The notes under the pieces are model-generated. The model made no database searches. It was not told where the DNA came from and worked only from the letters and a program-made list of their open reading frames with translations. Shown piece by piece: positions 9,715 to 17,906 of a stretch of DNA of 64,000 bases (the stretch's first letter is position 1; each line of letters begins with the position of its first letter). Source of the DNA: Marinobacterium jannaschii DSM 6295. Lineage in GTDB: Bacteria; Pseudomonadota; Gammaproteobacteria; Pseudomonadales; Balneatricaceae. The stretch covers positions 62,001 through 126,000 of the forward strand of contig NZ_KK211064.1 of assembly GCF_000620085.1 (NCBI RefSeq). Reading direction: 5' to 3'. Position numbers and translations under genes: made by a program.

Positions 9715-10789
9715 GGCTGTTAAACCCCAGCTGGATATTCAGCGGCTGCATTGCCGCTTCCAGGTTGCCATGCAGCTGCTTGAGCTGATCGCTGAGCTGT
9801 TTCAGTGCGGCGTAGCCCTGCGGATTGCGTAATTGAGTAGCGATCGGGTCCCGCAAGTCGGCCAGCTGCTGTTTGACCGCTGCAAAATCACTATCGATCT
9901 GTTTCGCCCGGGTCGGATCTTCCGCCTGCAGCAGGCTGGCCACAGACACCTTACCGGTATCGCGGTAGAGCGCGTCGAGGGTTTCGATATTGATGCGGAT
10001 ATTGCGCAGGCTGCGCTCGCTGCGCCAGGACTCGGCGCGGCGCGGCTTGGGTGAGCTGGCGGATTTATTCAGCGGCCGCAGCAGCTTGTTATCGCGTACC
10101 ACTTCCACCGGTTCGACCAGCGACTTCATCAGGTCGGTGGCGGCTTCGGTGTTGTCTTCGTAGTAGCCGTTGCCGTCGATGGCGACAAACTCCTGGCCGT
10201 ACTGCTGCCACTCCTGCGCGGTTTCCTGCCCCATGCCGGCGACATAGCCGGCAATCGATGCGCTCAGCTGGCAGGCAAAGGGTTCGGCCATGACTTTGGC
10301 CTGCGCCTTGCCGAACAGCAGGCGCTCCAGCGCAGGCAGGCCCTTGACGCCGATACTGGCCGCGCGGAAATACTCGTCGTCCAGTGTCTGGTGATCCTTG
10401 GCATTGAGCAGGCTGTTGAGCTGCTTGCCGCCGAGGTTTTTCTTATCCGGCCAGAACTGCATGCTGAAGTTGCGCATCAGGGTGGTGATCGGGCCGAACT
10501 GTACGTGCTGGATTCCCTGCCAGGCATCCATCGTGGAGTGGAAGGCCTGTTGTGCCGCTGCCAGTGTCGCTTCTGAAGGGGCTGCGCAGAGCTGGCTGGT
10601 GGCCGTCTTCAGGCTGGCACTGGCGCTGGCCAGGGCCTGATAGCGCGGCACTATATGCTGCTCGGCGATAGCGCGGTTCAGTTCGGCCCATTGCTGTTCC
10701 GAGGGAGCCGCGAGGCCTGGCTTGCTGATCACCAGCAGCGGCAGCAGGGCGATCAGGCCGGCCCGGGAAAACAGAGAGGTCTTATCCAT
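9701..10789 (-). CDS. imelysin family periplasmic protein
   Basis: This 362-residue protein has a Sec signal peptide (hydrophobic LIALLPLLVI, cleavage probably after GLAA) and an all-helical imelysin domain. The imelysin GxHxxE motif is altered here: the equivalent stretch reads GLPALE, with proline in place of the histidine, whereas the sister protein at 12328-13623 keeps GYHAIE. Metal binding may thus be lost or changed in this copy. The ATG overlaps the stop of the di-heme gene (TGATG), and the 3' end overlaps the DUF1513 gene by 14 bases. Imelysins have been linked to iron and haem handling, but the biochemical role is unsettled. Confidence 0.88.
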   Translation of the reverse strand: MDKTSLFSRAGLIALLPLLVISKPGLAAPSEQQWAELNRAIAEQHIVPRYQALASASASLKTATSQLCAAPSEATLAAAQQAFHSTMDAWQGIQHVQFGPITTLMRNFSMQFWPDKKNLGGKQLNSLLNAKDHQTLDDEYFRAASIGVKGLPALERLLFGKAQAKVMAEPFACQLSASIAGYVAGMGQETAQEWQQYGQEFVAIDGNGYYEDNTEAATDLMKSLVEPVEVVRDNKLLRPLNKSASSPKPRRAESWRSERSLRNIRINIETLDALYRDTGKVSVASLLQAEDPTRAKQIDSDFAAVKQQLADLRDPIATQLRNPQGYAALKQLSDQLKQLHGNLEAAMQPLNIQLGFNSRDGD

Positions 10790-12258
10790 CAGAGGGACTC
10801 CAGAAAACGTATCAGGTTTTGGCGGTCTGCCTTCGGCATCGTGATAACCGCCTGTTTGCTCGCTTCAGCTTCGCCGCCGTGCCAGAGCATGGCTTCCAGC
10901 AGGTTGCGGGCGCGACCGTCATGCAGATAGTAGCTGTGACCACTGACGGTCTCGGTCAGGCCGATACCCCACAGTGGTGGCGTGCGCCACTCGCGACCGC
11001 TGGCCGCAAACTCGGGACGATTATCCGCCAGTCCCTCACCCATGTCATGCAGTAACAGGTCGCTGTAGGGCCAGATTTTCTGCCGGCTGAGCTGCGGCAA
11101 GTCCGGGTTATCGGCCGTGGTAAAGCTTGGCTGGTGGCATTGCTGGCAGCCGGCCTGGTAAAACGCCTGCTTGCCTGCCAGTACCTGCGGGTCTTTAACC
11201 TTGCGCCGGGTGGGCACAGCTATATTGCGGGTGTAGAGCAGCAACAGGTCGGTCATGATCCGGCTTGCCTCGACACCATCGTGCAGTTCGCTATTGCCGT
11301 CGGGCATCTGCAGACAGCGACTTTGCTGTGCCGTGCAATCCCCTGCGGCACGGGGAATGTCCGGGGTGGAGATGCCGATATCGCCATTGAAGGCGCTGAC
11401 ATTCTGCTGGTTCAGGGTCGGCATCCCGGCTTTCCAGCCAAAGCGCCCGAGTTCGAGCTGTCCGCTGTGCGGGTTCCAGACCCGGTTGGGGCGGCCGGAG
11501 ATTCCATCACCATCGTCGTCTTCCGGGTCGGCCGCCGCTTCGATGGCGCGGGCCGGGATCTGCTCCAGCAGGCCGAGGCCGATCATGGCCGGCGTGACCC
11601 GGGGCGAGAGCATCACCTGCGGGTGCATCGGGCCGTAATTGAGGTCGCCGACACTGTACTGCGGCACCCGCAGCGAGGCGCTTTCGCCTTCGGACAGTGC
11701 AACGCTGATTTCACGGTAACTGATCTGCATCCGGCCTTCGCCTTTCAGGCCACGTACCGCAGTATCCTGCAGCTGGGTGCCGTAGGTGGGTTCGGGGATA
11801 ACGCCGATCCGTCCGGCGGCCAGCTGCTGCTTCTGCTGTGCGTTCTGCGGCGGGATGCTCAGGCGCAGGAACATCGAAACGGCGCTGTCGTCGCTGTCCT
11901 TTGGCGGATGGCCGCGACCGTTGCCGATATGACAGCGGGCACAGGAGCGGGCGTTGTACAGAGGCCCCAGGCCATCGTTGGCAGTGGTGGAGCTGGGAGA
12001 ACTGACCCAGATCTTCTTGAAAACGCCATTGCCGACACGAAAATCCAGCCGCTGTTCGAACGGCATATTGCCATTGGGGTGGGAGAAGGCACGCCGGTTG
12101 TGCGCCTTACTGTGACTGGCAGCGCCACCCGGCAAGGCTTCGCCCGGTTGCGGCTGACTGAAGTCGATATCGCCGGCCGTAGAGGGCGGCGCCGCCATGA
12201 TCAGCAGGGAGGCCAGCAGGGACGTCAGTGATCCGGGGAAAAGGGAGCGAGGATGCAT
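10789..12258 (-). CDS. di-heme oxidoreductase (DHOR/thiol oxidoreductase family)
   Basis: This is an exported c-type cytochrome of 489 residues. Two haem-attachment motifs are visible: CARCH at 106-110 and CQQCH at 371-375. An N-terminal hydrophobic signal (LTSLLASLLIMA) sends it to the periplasm. The family resembles di-heme peroxidases; its true substrate is unknown to me. A TTG codon nine residues further upstream is possible, but the ATG at 12258 puts the signal peptide in a normal position. It lies between two imelysin genes; the hairpin 12287-12308 separates it from the upstream one, and its stop overlaps the next start by one base. Fur-type regulation is inferred for the whole cluster. 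Confidence 0.9.
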   Translation of the reverse strand: MHPRSLFPGSLTSLLASLLIMAAPPSTAGDIDFSQPQPGEALPGGAASHSKAHNRRAFSHPNGNMPFEQRLDFRVGNGVFKKIWVSSPSSTTANDGLGPLYNARSCARCHIGNGRGHPPKDSDDSAVSMFLRLSIPPQNAQQKQQLAAGRIGVIPEPTYGTQLQDTAVRGLKGEGRMQISYREISVALSEGESASLRVPQYSVGDLNYGPMHPQVMLSPRVTPAMIGLGLLEQIPARAIEAAADPEDDDGDGISGRPNRVWNPHSGQLELGRFGWKAGMPTLNQQNVSAFNGDIGISTPDIPRAAGDCTAQQSRCLQMPDGNSELHDGVEASRIMTDLLLLYTRNIAVPTRRKVKDPQVLAGKQAFYQAGCQQCHQPSFTTADNPDLPQLSRQKIWPYSDLLLHDMGEGLADNRPEFAASGREWRTPPLWGIGLTETVSGHSYYLHDGRARNLLEAMLWHGGEAEASKQAVITMPKADRQNLIRFLESL

Positions 12259-12286
12259 AATGTGGTTACTTCTTAATAAACGCAAA

Positions 12287-12308
12287 AGGCCGACTAAAAA
12301 GTCGGCCT
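12287..12308 (-). terminator. intercistronic terminator or attenuator
   Basis: On the minus strand AGGCCGACT and AGTCGGCCT form a perfect 9-bp stem with a TTTT loop, followed by TTT. It lies 19 bases after the imelysin lipoprotein gene and before the di-heme gene. It probably gives partial termination, so that the lipoprotein is made in excess over the downstream products. Confidence 0.72.
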
Positions 12309-12327
12309 GTATTCCGTGCTGTCTGGC

Positions 12328-13623
12328 TTACTCGGCCACGACCGCCTGCGGATTGTCCAGACTGTCAGAACCTTCCAGCTCGATTCCGTCCAGCTTCAGC
12401 AGGGTGATGGCCTGCTCGATGCTGCGGGTTTCGGTGGTCAGGGAGTCAACGAAAGTCTGCACCAGCTGGTTGCCCTGAGGGTTATTGGCTCCAATCAGCA
12501 CGTCGAAGGTTGCGCCCTGGCGTGCCGCATTAACCATCGCCTGGGCCGCCTGCTGGGTGCTGTTCAGCTCGCCGCGCAGCTTGCTGTCAACGGCTGGAGA
12601 AGCCGCTTTAACCAGTGCGGACAGGCTGGCACCTTTCACGACAGAACCGTCAACACGGGTATATTCGCCCAGGTAGACGTTCTGGATACCCTTGGCATCG
12701 TAGAAGTGGGACCAGTGGGTATTGTCGGCGAAGCAGTCATGCTCCTCTTCCGGGTCATGCAGCATCAGGCCCAGCTTGGTGCGCTCACCCGCCAGTTCGC
12801 CGTAGGCCAGCGAACCCATGCCGGTCAGCATCGTTGCCAGGCCGCCTTTGTCTCCCTTGGCAAACAGTTCCTGACGGCCCGCGCCGTTATCAGCCCAGGC
12901 AGCAACCATCTCTTCCAGGTCGTCGATCAGCAGCTCGGTCGCCACCGTCAGGTACTGGGCGCGACGGGCGCAGCTGCCATTGCTGCAGTTGGCGGTATCG
13001 AAGTCAGACGCTGGGCGGTTGCCGGCACCCGGACGGGTACCGTTCAGGTCCTGACCCCAGAGCAGGAATTCGATGGCGTGGTAGCCGGTCGCAACGTTAG
13101 CTTCAACGTCGTCGATCTCGTGCAGGTCCTGCAGCAGTTGCTTGGTGATAACGCTGGCATCAACTTCCTGACCGGCGATGTTCAGGCGTGGGTTAGCGAT
13201 GATATTGGCGCTGTAGAACGGGTTTTCGTCCGACTCAACACCGTAATCGGTAGCAACGTAATCGATCAGGCCCTCATCCAGTGGCCAGGCGTTGACCTTG
13301 CCTTCCCAGTCATCAACGATGGCGTTACCGAAGCGGTAGGCTTCGGACTGCTGGTAAGGAACACGTGCCGCGACCCAGGCTTCGCGAGCAGCCGCAAGAG
13401 TGGCTTCGGTTGGATTGCTAACCAGCGCATTGATCGCTTTCTGCATCGCTTTGGCAGTGATCAGAGAGTCTTCATAGGTTGCGTGAGCGATGTCAGCGTA
13501 GTTTACCAGTACCGCCTGCGGCGTTACTTCAACGGCAGCGACAGGCTTAGTGTCAGCGGAATTGCAACCGGTCAGTGCCGCAGCGGTCAGCGCCACAGCG
13601 ATCAGCGTCTTGCGGAAAGTCAT
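12328..13623 (-). CDS. imelysin family lipoprotein (IrpA/IcmP-like)
   Basis: The N-terminus is a lipoprotein signal: FRKTLIAVALTAAALTGC with a lipobox ending at Cys18. The mature part is an imelysin domain carrying the family motif GYHAIEFLLWGQ and two Cys in ANCSNGSCA. Members include the cyanobacterial iron-regulated protein IrpA and the Pseudomonas protein IcmP; a periplasmic or outer-membrane role in iron or haem acquisition is likely. The ATG at 13623 is chosen for the short basic n-region, but in-frame starts at 13629 (ATG) and 13632 (GTG) are possible. A Fur-like box lies about 50 bases upstream. It is the first gene of the four-gene cluster. Confidence 0.88.
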   Translation of the reverse strand: MTFRKTLIAVALTAAALTGCNSADTKPVAAVEVTPQAVLVNYADIAHATYEDSLITAKAMQKAINALVSNPTEATLAAAREAWVAARVPYQQSEAYRFGNAIVDDWEGKVNAWPLDEGLIDYVATDYGVESDENPFYSANIIANPRLNIAGQEVDASVITKQLLQDLHEIDDVEANVATGYHAIEFLLWGQDLNGTRPGAGNRPASDFDTANCSNGSCARRAQYLTVATELLIDDLEEMVAAWADNGAGRQELFAKGDKGGLATMLTGMGSLAYGELAGERTKLGLMLHDPEEEHDCFADNTHWSHFYDAKGIQNVYLGEYTRVDGSVVKGASLSALVKAASPAVDSKLRGELNSTQQAAQAMVNAARQGATFDVLIGANNPQGNQLVQTFVDSLTTETRSIEQAITLLKLDGIELEGSDSLDNPQAVVAE

Positions 13624-13671
13624 TATCATCACACCCTGAAAAATAAATGAATGCGCACAATCTAAACAAAA

Positions 13672-13686
13672 TGCGAATTATTATCA
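13672..13686 (-). promoter_or_regulatory. putative Fur box
   Basis: Read on the minus strand the site is TGATAATAATTCGCA. Compared with the 7-1-7 Fur core TGATAAT-N-ATTATCA the left arm matches fully and the right arm matches five of seven. It lies upstream of the imelysin lipoprotein gene in an AT-rich stretch. Fur control fits what I recall of this cluster in Pseudomonas, but binding has not been shown here. Confidence 0.6.
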
Positions 13687-13828
13687 ATACCGTTAACGGT
13701 GTGTTTTTGGTTATTTTAACAGCAGCTGATGCAGATCAAGGCGGGGCGGGCTGCAGGACTAATCTGTCAGCCGGCTCCGCCGTGAAGACTGCGAAGCGGC
13801 TGTTCAGGTACTGGCCCCGGGACAGGCT

Positions 13829-14377
13829 TCAATCCTGTCGGGCATACTCTTCCAGCAGGTGCTGGTCTTTCAGTTTGACGTAGTTGGCGGCGGTATAGCG
13901 GAAGAACTCCCGCTCCTTGTCGCTGATCGGGCGGACCTGCTTGGCGGGCCGTCCGACATAGAGGTGACCGCTTGCAAGCGTCTTACCCGGCGGTACCAGC
14001 GAACCGGCGCCGATGATCACTTCGTCTTCCACCACGGCGCCGTCCATCACCATGGCACCCATTCCCACCAGTATCCGGCTGCCAATAGTGCAGCCATGCA
14101 GCATCGCCTGATGGCCGACCGTGACATCATCACCGATGATCAGCGGAAAACCGTCCGGATTAAAGGGACCTGCATGAGTGATATGCAACACCGAACCATC
14201 CTGGATACTGCTGCGGGCACCGATGCGGATACGGTGCATATCGCCGCGAATGACCGTCAGTGGCCAGACCGAGCTGTCATCGCCCAGCTCTACATCGCCC
14301 AGCACCACCGCGCTGGGATCGACAAAGACCCGTTCACCCAGTTGTGGGCTGTTGCCCTGATAACTTCTTAGCTTCAT
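13829..14377 (-). CDS. gamma-class carbonic anhydrase family protein (YrdA-like)
   Basis: This 182-residue protein is a left-handed beta-helix built from hexapeptide repeats (SAVVLGDVELGDDSSVWP, IGDDVTVGHQAMLHGCTIG). The metal-site histidines expected in gamma carbonic anhydrases are seen in VLHITHAG and VGHQAMLHG. It may hydrate CO2 or act as a related, perhaps inactive, metal-binding trimer; activity cannot be predicted. The start at 14377 is chosen because the upstream extension does not resemble the family and GGAGAG precedes this ATG. In Pseudomonas a homologue likewise sits near prlC. Confidence 0.92.
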   Translation of the reverse strand: MKLRSYQGNSPQLGERVFVDPSAVVLGDVELGDDSSVWPLTVIRGDMHRIRIGARSSIQDGSVLHITHAGPFNPDGFPLIIGDDVTVGHQAMLHGCTIGSRILVGMGAMVMDGAVVEDEVIIGAGSLVPPGKTLASGHLYVGRPAKQVRPISDKEREFFRYTAANYVKLKDQHLLEEYARQD

Positions 14378-14527
14378 GAGGTACTCTCCGGTCGGGAACC
14401 CTGTGGACGCTCCGGTGGTCACACTGTTCCACCGGGTTGATGGGCGACAAGCTTAACATCTCCCCGAACGCTTGCCTGTAGACCAAAGGCTGCCATATCC
14501 CGCTTTTAATGATCGAAGGAATATCCG

Positions 14528-15026
14528 ATGACCCATCCTCTGCCCCGCCCACTGCGCCGACCTTCGGGCGGCGTTGGAAAACGTTCTGGAGAAGGAGAGC
14601 GAATTGTCTCCGGGCTACCGCTATGCCATCGCCCTGGCCGCCGCTTCGGCCTGCCGTAATCGCGAGCTGATTATGCGCTTGAAAGCGGCGCTGAATAACC
14701 AGGCTGAAGCGCAGAGCGTGCTGCTGGCAGCGAGCCGCATGGGCATGACCAATCCCTACTTCCAGGCCCGTATGGTGGCGGATATCCCGGCTGGCGGCTC
14801 GCTGGAATCCCTTGCCCTACGGCCTTTGGCGCAGACCGGGGTGGCGGACGAGACTGCCTACCACTACTACTGTATCGCGATCTCCACGATCAACAACGGC
14901 ATGCCCTGCTTCCGCAGTCATCTGATGGCGCTGTTTAACGGCGGTGAAAGCCCGGCCGCGGTCGATCAGGCGCTGCGCATTACCGCCGCGATTCACAGTC
15001 TCGATCAGGTCATGGCCTGGGCCTGA
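14528..15026 (+). CDS. AhpD/carboxymuconolactone-decarboxylase-like protein with apparent N-terminal frameshift
   Basis: The body (from about base 14553) aligns with AhpD-type helical proteins: LSPGYRYAIALAAASACRN, MGMTNPYFQ and AISTINNGMPCFRSH. This frame has no ATG; the only start is TTG at 14574, with no ribosome binding site, and it would drop the family N-terminus. A well-placed ATG at 14528 has AAGGA seven bases upstream but lies in another frame. Removing one C from the CCCC run at about 14543-14546 joins the two into MTHPLPAHCADLRAALENVL. This is either a real frameshift or a sequence error. The family CxxC is GMPC here, so only one of the two redox cysteines remains, with the following histidine. 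Confidence 0.65.
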
Positions 15027-15033
15027 CATTGAA

Positions 15034-15061
15034 TTGGCAGCACTGTCACCCCATCTATACT
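15034..15061 (+). promoter_or_regulatory. putative sigma-70 promoter for prlC
   Basis: TTGGCA at 15034-15039 and TATACT at 15056-15061 are separated by 16 bases, about 90 bases before the prlC start. The -10 is a good match and the -35 is moderate. No experimental support. Confidence 0.45.
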
Positions 15062-15149
15062 GGAAAGATCTGATCTGTCCGCTGTAGCACCGCCCCGGAC
15101 CGCGGCTGCATCCCGGCAGACCCCAAAGGACTTATAAGAGAAAAATGCT

Positions 15150-17183
15150 ATGAGCAATCCATTGCTGGAAACCCATCTGTTACCGCCCTTCAGCCAGATC
15201 CGGCCCGAGCAGATCGAAGCGGCTGTGGATCAGCTGCTGGCCGATAACCGTGCGGCGATTGAAAAACTGGTGGCTGAGGTAACAGAGCCGGACTGGGATA
15301 ACCTGATTGCCCCGCTGGAGGCGATGAATGATCGCCTGTCGCAGGCCTGGTCGCCGGTCTCCCATATGAACTCGGTGGTCAATTCCGATGCGCTGCGTGA
15401 CGCTTACAATGCGGCCCTGCCCAAACTGTCCCAGTACTGGACCGAGCTGGGCCAGAACCAGGGCCTGTTCAGGGCGGTGGAAAAGCTGGCCAACGGCCCG
15501 CAGTATCAGGCCCTGAACGAAGCTCAGCGTAAGGTGATCGATAACCACCTGCGTGATTTCCGTCTCTCCGGTATCGCCCTGCCGGAAGCGCAGCAGAAGC
15601 GCTTCGCCGGCATCGCCCAGCGCCTGTCTGAGCTGGGTACCCGGTTTTCCAACAATGTGCTGGATGCCACCGGCGGCTGGACCAAACTGATCGAAACGGA
15701 ATCTGAGCTGGCCGGACTGCCGCCGATGGCGCTGGCCGCCGCGAAGCAGCTGGCGGAAGCGAAAGACCAGCAGGGCTGGCTGCTGACACTGGATTTCCCC
15801 TCCTACTTTGCCGTGATGACCCATGCCGATAACCGTGAGCTGCGCCGTGAAGTCTATGAAGCCTTTGCCACCCGCGCCTCCGACCAGGGACCCGATGCCG
15901 GAAAGTGGGATAACTCCGGGATTATGCAGGAACTGCTGAGCCTGCGGCTGGAGAAAGCGCAGTTGCTGGGCTTCGACAGCTATGCCGAGTACAGCCTGGC
16001 GACCAAGATGGCGGAGACGCCGGATCAGGTGGTGGGCTTCCTCACTGACCTGGCGGAGAAAAGCCTGCCGCAGGCTCAGAAGGAGTATCAGGAGCTGCGC
16101 GACTTTGCCGCCGGGCAGGGACTGGACGACCTGCAGGCCTGGGATGTGACCTACTACGGCGAGAAGCTGAAACAGGCCCGCTACGCCATCTCCCAGGAGG
16201 AGCTGCGCCCTTACTTCCCTTATAACAAGGTGAAGTCCGGCCTGTTTGCGGTGGCCAACAAGCTGTTCAATATCGATATCGAGCAGGTCGCCGATTTCGA
16301 CAGCTGGCATAAAGATGCCGAGCTGTATCAGATCAGCCGCGCTGGCGAGCTGATCGCCCGCTTCTACCTCGATCCGTTTGCCCGCGAGAAGAAGCGCGGT
16401 GGCGCCTGGATGGATGAATGCCGGGTGCGCCGTCGCCTCGACGACGGAGCCCTGCAGCTGCCGGTGGCCTACCTGGTGTGTAACTTTAACCCGCCGGTGG
16501 GCGATGACCCGGCGCTGCTGACGCACAACGAAGTCACCACCCTGTTCCACGAGTTCGGTCACGGCCTGCACCATATGCTGACCCGGATCGACAGCGCCGA
16601 CGTCAGCGGTATTAACGGCGTGGCCTGGGATGCCGTAGAGCTGCCATCACAGTTTATGGAAAACTGGTGCTTCGAGCCGGAAGCGCTGGCGCTGATCTCC
16701 GGCCATTACCAGACCGCAGAGCCGCTGCCCCAGGCACTGCTCGATAAGATGCTGGCGGCGAAGAACTTCCAGTCCGGCATGATGATGGTACGGCAGCTGG
16801 AATTCTCCCTGTTCGACTTCCTGCTGCACCGCGAATTCCAGCCAGGTGAAACCGATATCCAGCAGCTGCTGGACCGGGTCCGCAGCCAGGTCGCGGTCGT
16901 GACCCCGCCGGCGTTCAACCGCTTCCAGCACAGCTTCAGCCATATCTTTGCCGGTGGCTATGCGGCGGGCTATTACAGCTACAAATGGGCCGAGGTGCTG
17001 TCGGCGGATGCGTTCTCCCGTTTCGAGGAGGAAGGGATCTTCAATACCGAAACCGGCCGCTCTTTCCTGAATAACGTGCTGGAAATGGGCGGTTCGCGTG
17101 ACGCGATGGCGCTGTTTAAAGCATTCCGCGGCCGTGAGCCTAAGGTTGATGCCCTGCTACGTCACAGCGGTATCGCTGCCTGA
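15150..17183 (+). CDS. prlC: oligopeptidase A PrlC (M3 metallopeptidase)
   Basis: This 677-residue cytoplasmic zinc peptidase degrades short peptides, including cleaved signal peptides. The zinc motif HEFGH lies at residues 467-471, with the downstream glutamate expected in the following helix (NGVAWDAVELPSQFMENW). Length and the C-terminal block FNRFQHSFSHIFAGGYAAGYYSYKWAEVLS-type sequence match PrlC rather than Dcp; I cite it only by key words: HIFAGGYAAGYYSY, SADAFSRF. It is followed by yheV after a GC hairpin, the same order I recall in Pseudomonas. Confidence 0.96.
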   Translation: MSNPLLETHLLPPFSQIRPEQIEAAVDQLLADNRAAIEKLVAEVTEPDWDNLIAPLEAMNDRLSQAWSPVSHMNSVVNSDALRDAYNAALPKLSQYWTELGQNQGLFRAVEKLANGPQYQALNEAQRKVIDNHLRDFRLSGIALPEAQQKRFAGIAQRLSELGTRFSNNVLDATGGWTKLIETESELAGLPPMALAAAKQLAEAKDQQGWLLTLDFPSYFAVMTHADNRELRREVYEAFATRASDQGPDAGKWDNSGIMQELLSLRLEKAQLLGFDSYAEYSLATKMAETPDQVVGFLTDLAEKSLPQAQKEYQELRDFAAGQGLDDLQAWDVTYYGEKLKQARYAISQEELRPYFPYNKVKSGLFAVANKLFNIDIEQVADFDSWHKDAELYQISRAGELIARFYLDPFAREKKRGGAWMDECRVRRRLDDGALQLPVAYLVCNFNPPVGDDPALLTHNEVTTLFHEFGHGLHHMLTRIDSADVSGINGVAWDAVELPSQFMENWCFEPEALALISGHYQTAEPLPQALLDKMLAAKNFQSGMMMVRQLEFSLFDFLLHREFQPGETDIQQLLDRVRSQVAVVTPPAFNRFQHSFSHIFAGGYAAGYYSYKWAEVLSADAFSRFEEEGIFNTETGRSFLNNVLEMGGSRDAMALFKAFRGREPKVDALLRHSGIAA

Positions 17184-17195
17184 CACCGGCTGTTT

Positions 17196-17216
17196 GCCCC
17201 TGTGCTGAACAGGGGC
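17196..17216 (+). terminator. GC hairpin after prlC
   Basis: GCCCCTG at 17196-17202 pairs perfectly with CAGGGGC at 17210-17216 across a 7-base loop, 12 bases after the prlC stop. There is no U tract after it, so it may stabilise the 3' end or cause partial termination before yheV. Confidence 0.4.
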
Positions 17217-17312
17217 CAGCCCCCTCTCCGACTGGCGGATAATAGCGAATTATCTGCCAGTCTTTATAATGGGCTTACTGTTCGTTCTTTTACTGCAAGT
17301 GAGTGGTTACTT

Positions 17313-17567
17313 ATGTCTGTGATTAAACGCTTCATCGCCGGTGCTGTCTGCCCACGCTGTGCCGAACTGGATACCCTGCGCATGTATCGCGATGAGGAGC
17401 GCGAGCACCGTGAATGTGTGCGCTGTGATTTCACCGACTCGATGCGCCTCGATGGCGAACCGGACCCCCGGGAGCTGGAAACCCGCGTCAACAAGGCGCC
17501 TAAGTCAGAACCCGTCCAGGCTCAGCCGATCAAGTTTTTCCCCAACCCCTCGTCCAAGAAGCACTAA
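17313..17567 (+). CDS. yheV: YheV-like zinc-ribbon protein
   Basis: This small protein of 84 residues has two CxxC pairs, CPRC near residue 13 and CVRC near residue 36, forming a zinc ribbon, followed by a flexible basic C-terminus (KFFPNPSSKKH). It matches the YheV/DUF2387 family of unknown function. The ATG at 17313 is selected because the conserved N-terminus MSVIKRFIAGAVCPRC begins there; upstream sequence is not coding-like. It lies 129 bases after prlC and is probably expressed with it. Confidence 0.9.
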   Translation: MSVIKRFIAGAVCPRCAELDTLRMYRDEEREHRECVRCDFTDSMRLDGEPDPRELETRVNKAPKSEPVQAQPIKFFPNPSSKKH

Positions 17568-17681
17568 GCAGCAGTACTCAGAAAATTGGCTCAGGTAGAA
17601 CAGATTTTACGATTTGCCTAATTCGATGTTGTTACTAGCTGATGAATTTTTGGTCTGAAAAATTCTAAAAACACTATAAAC

Positions 17682-17695
17682 TTGACCTTAGTCAA
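17682..17695. promoter_or_regulatory. short palindrome TTGAC-N4-GTCAA
   Basis: TTGAC at 17682-17686 and GTCAA at 17691-17695 are perfect inverted repeats in the AT-rich non-coding stretch after yheV. TTGACC could also serve as a -35 element for the fold-back element downstream, but the spacing to the best -10-like sequence is short. The role is unknown. Confidence 0.3.
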
Positions 17696-17730
17696 TGTGC
17701 TTTAATGGAATCACCTGCTCGCCCCCGTAG

Positions 17731-17804
17731 GGGGTGTTCAGGATTTGAGAAAGGCGCGCATCGCGTAATTTTTCGCGCGTTGTGCGTCTTTTTTCAAACA
17801 CCCC
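17731..17804 (+). other. 74-nt fold-back element in the yheV/PQQ-dehydrogenase intergenic region
   Basis: GGGGTG at 17731-17736 pairs with CACCCC at 17799-17804. Inside, TTTGAGAAAGGCGCGCATCG-type sequence (17744-17765) pairs with 17774-17798, with G-U wobbles, one T-T mismatch and small bulges, leaving an AT-rich loop around TAATTTTT. The RNA would be one long hairpin. No reading frame covers it convincingly. Possibilities are a small RNA, a terminator-like structure or a miniature repeat element. It fills part of the 333-base gap 17568-17900, which otherwise holds only the palindrome and the 7-bp tandem repeat. Confidence 0.5.
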
Positions 17805-17836
17805 GTTTGATCTCCTCTGGCACCGCCGCCACACTC

Positions 17837-17906
17837 CTTACCGCTTACCGCTTACCGCTTACCGCTTACCGCTTACCGCTTACCGCTTACCGCTTACCGC
17901 TTACCG
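17837..17906. repeat. 7-bp tandem repeat, ten perfect copies
   Basis: The unit CTTACCG is repeated ten times without error from 17837 to 17906. The last copy overlaps the stop codon of the minus-strand PQQ dehydrogenase gene (TAA at 17903-17901). A unit length that is not a multiple of three, placed at the very end of a gene, would be free to vary in copy number without damaging the protein. Confidence 0.95.

Noticed and set aside
12316-13650. 444-codon plus-strand frame over the imelysin lipoprotein gene
   Set aside because: The opposite strand carries a lipoprotein signal and the imelysin motif; this frame has nothing.
15180-16574. 464-codon minus-strand frame inside prlC
   Set aside because: It is a shadow of prlC with no recognisable domains.
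17731-17804. Integron attC site
   Set aside because: The conserved attC core triplets are not seen, and no integrase is present in the window.
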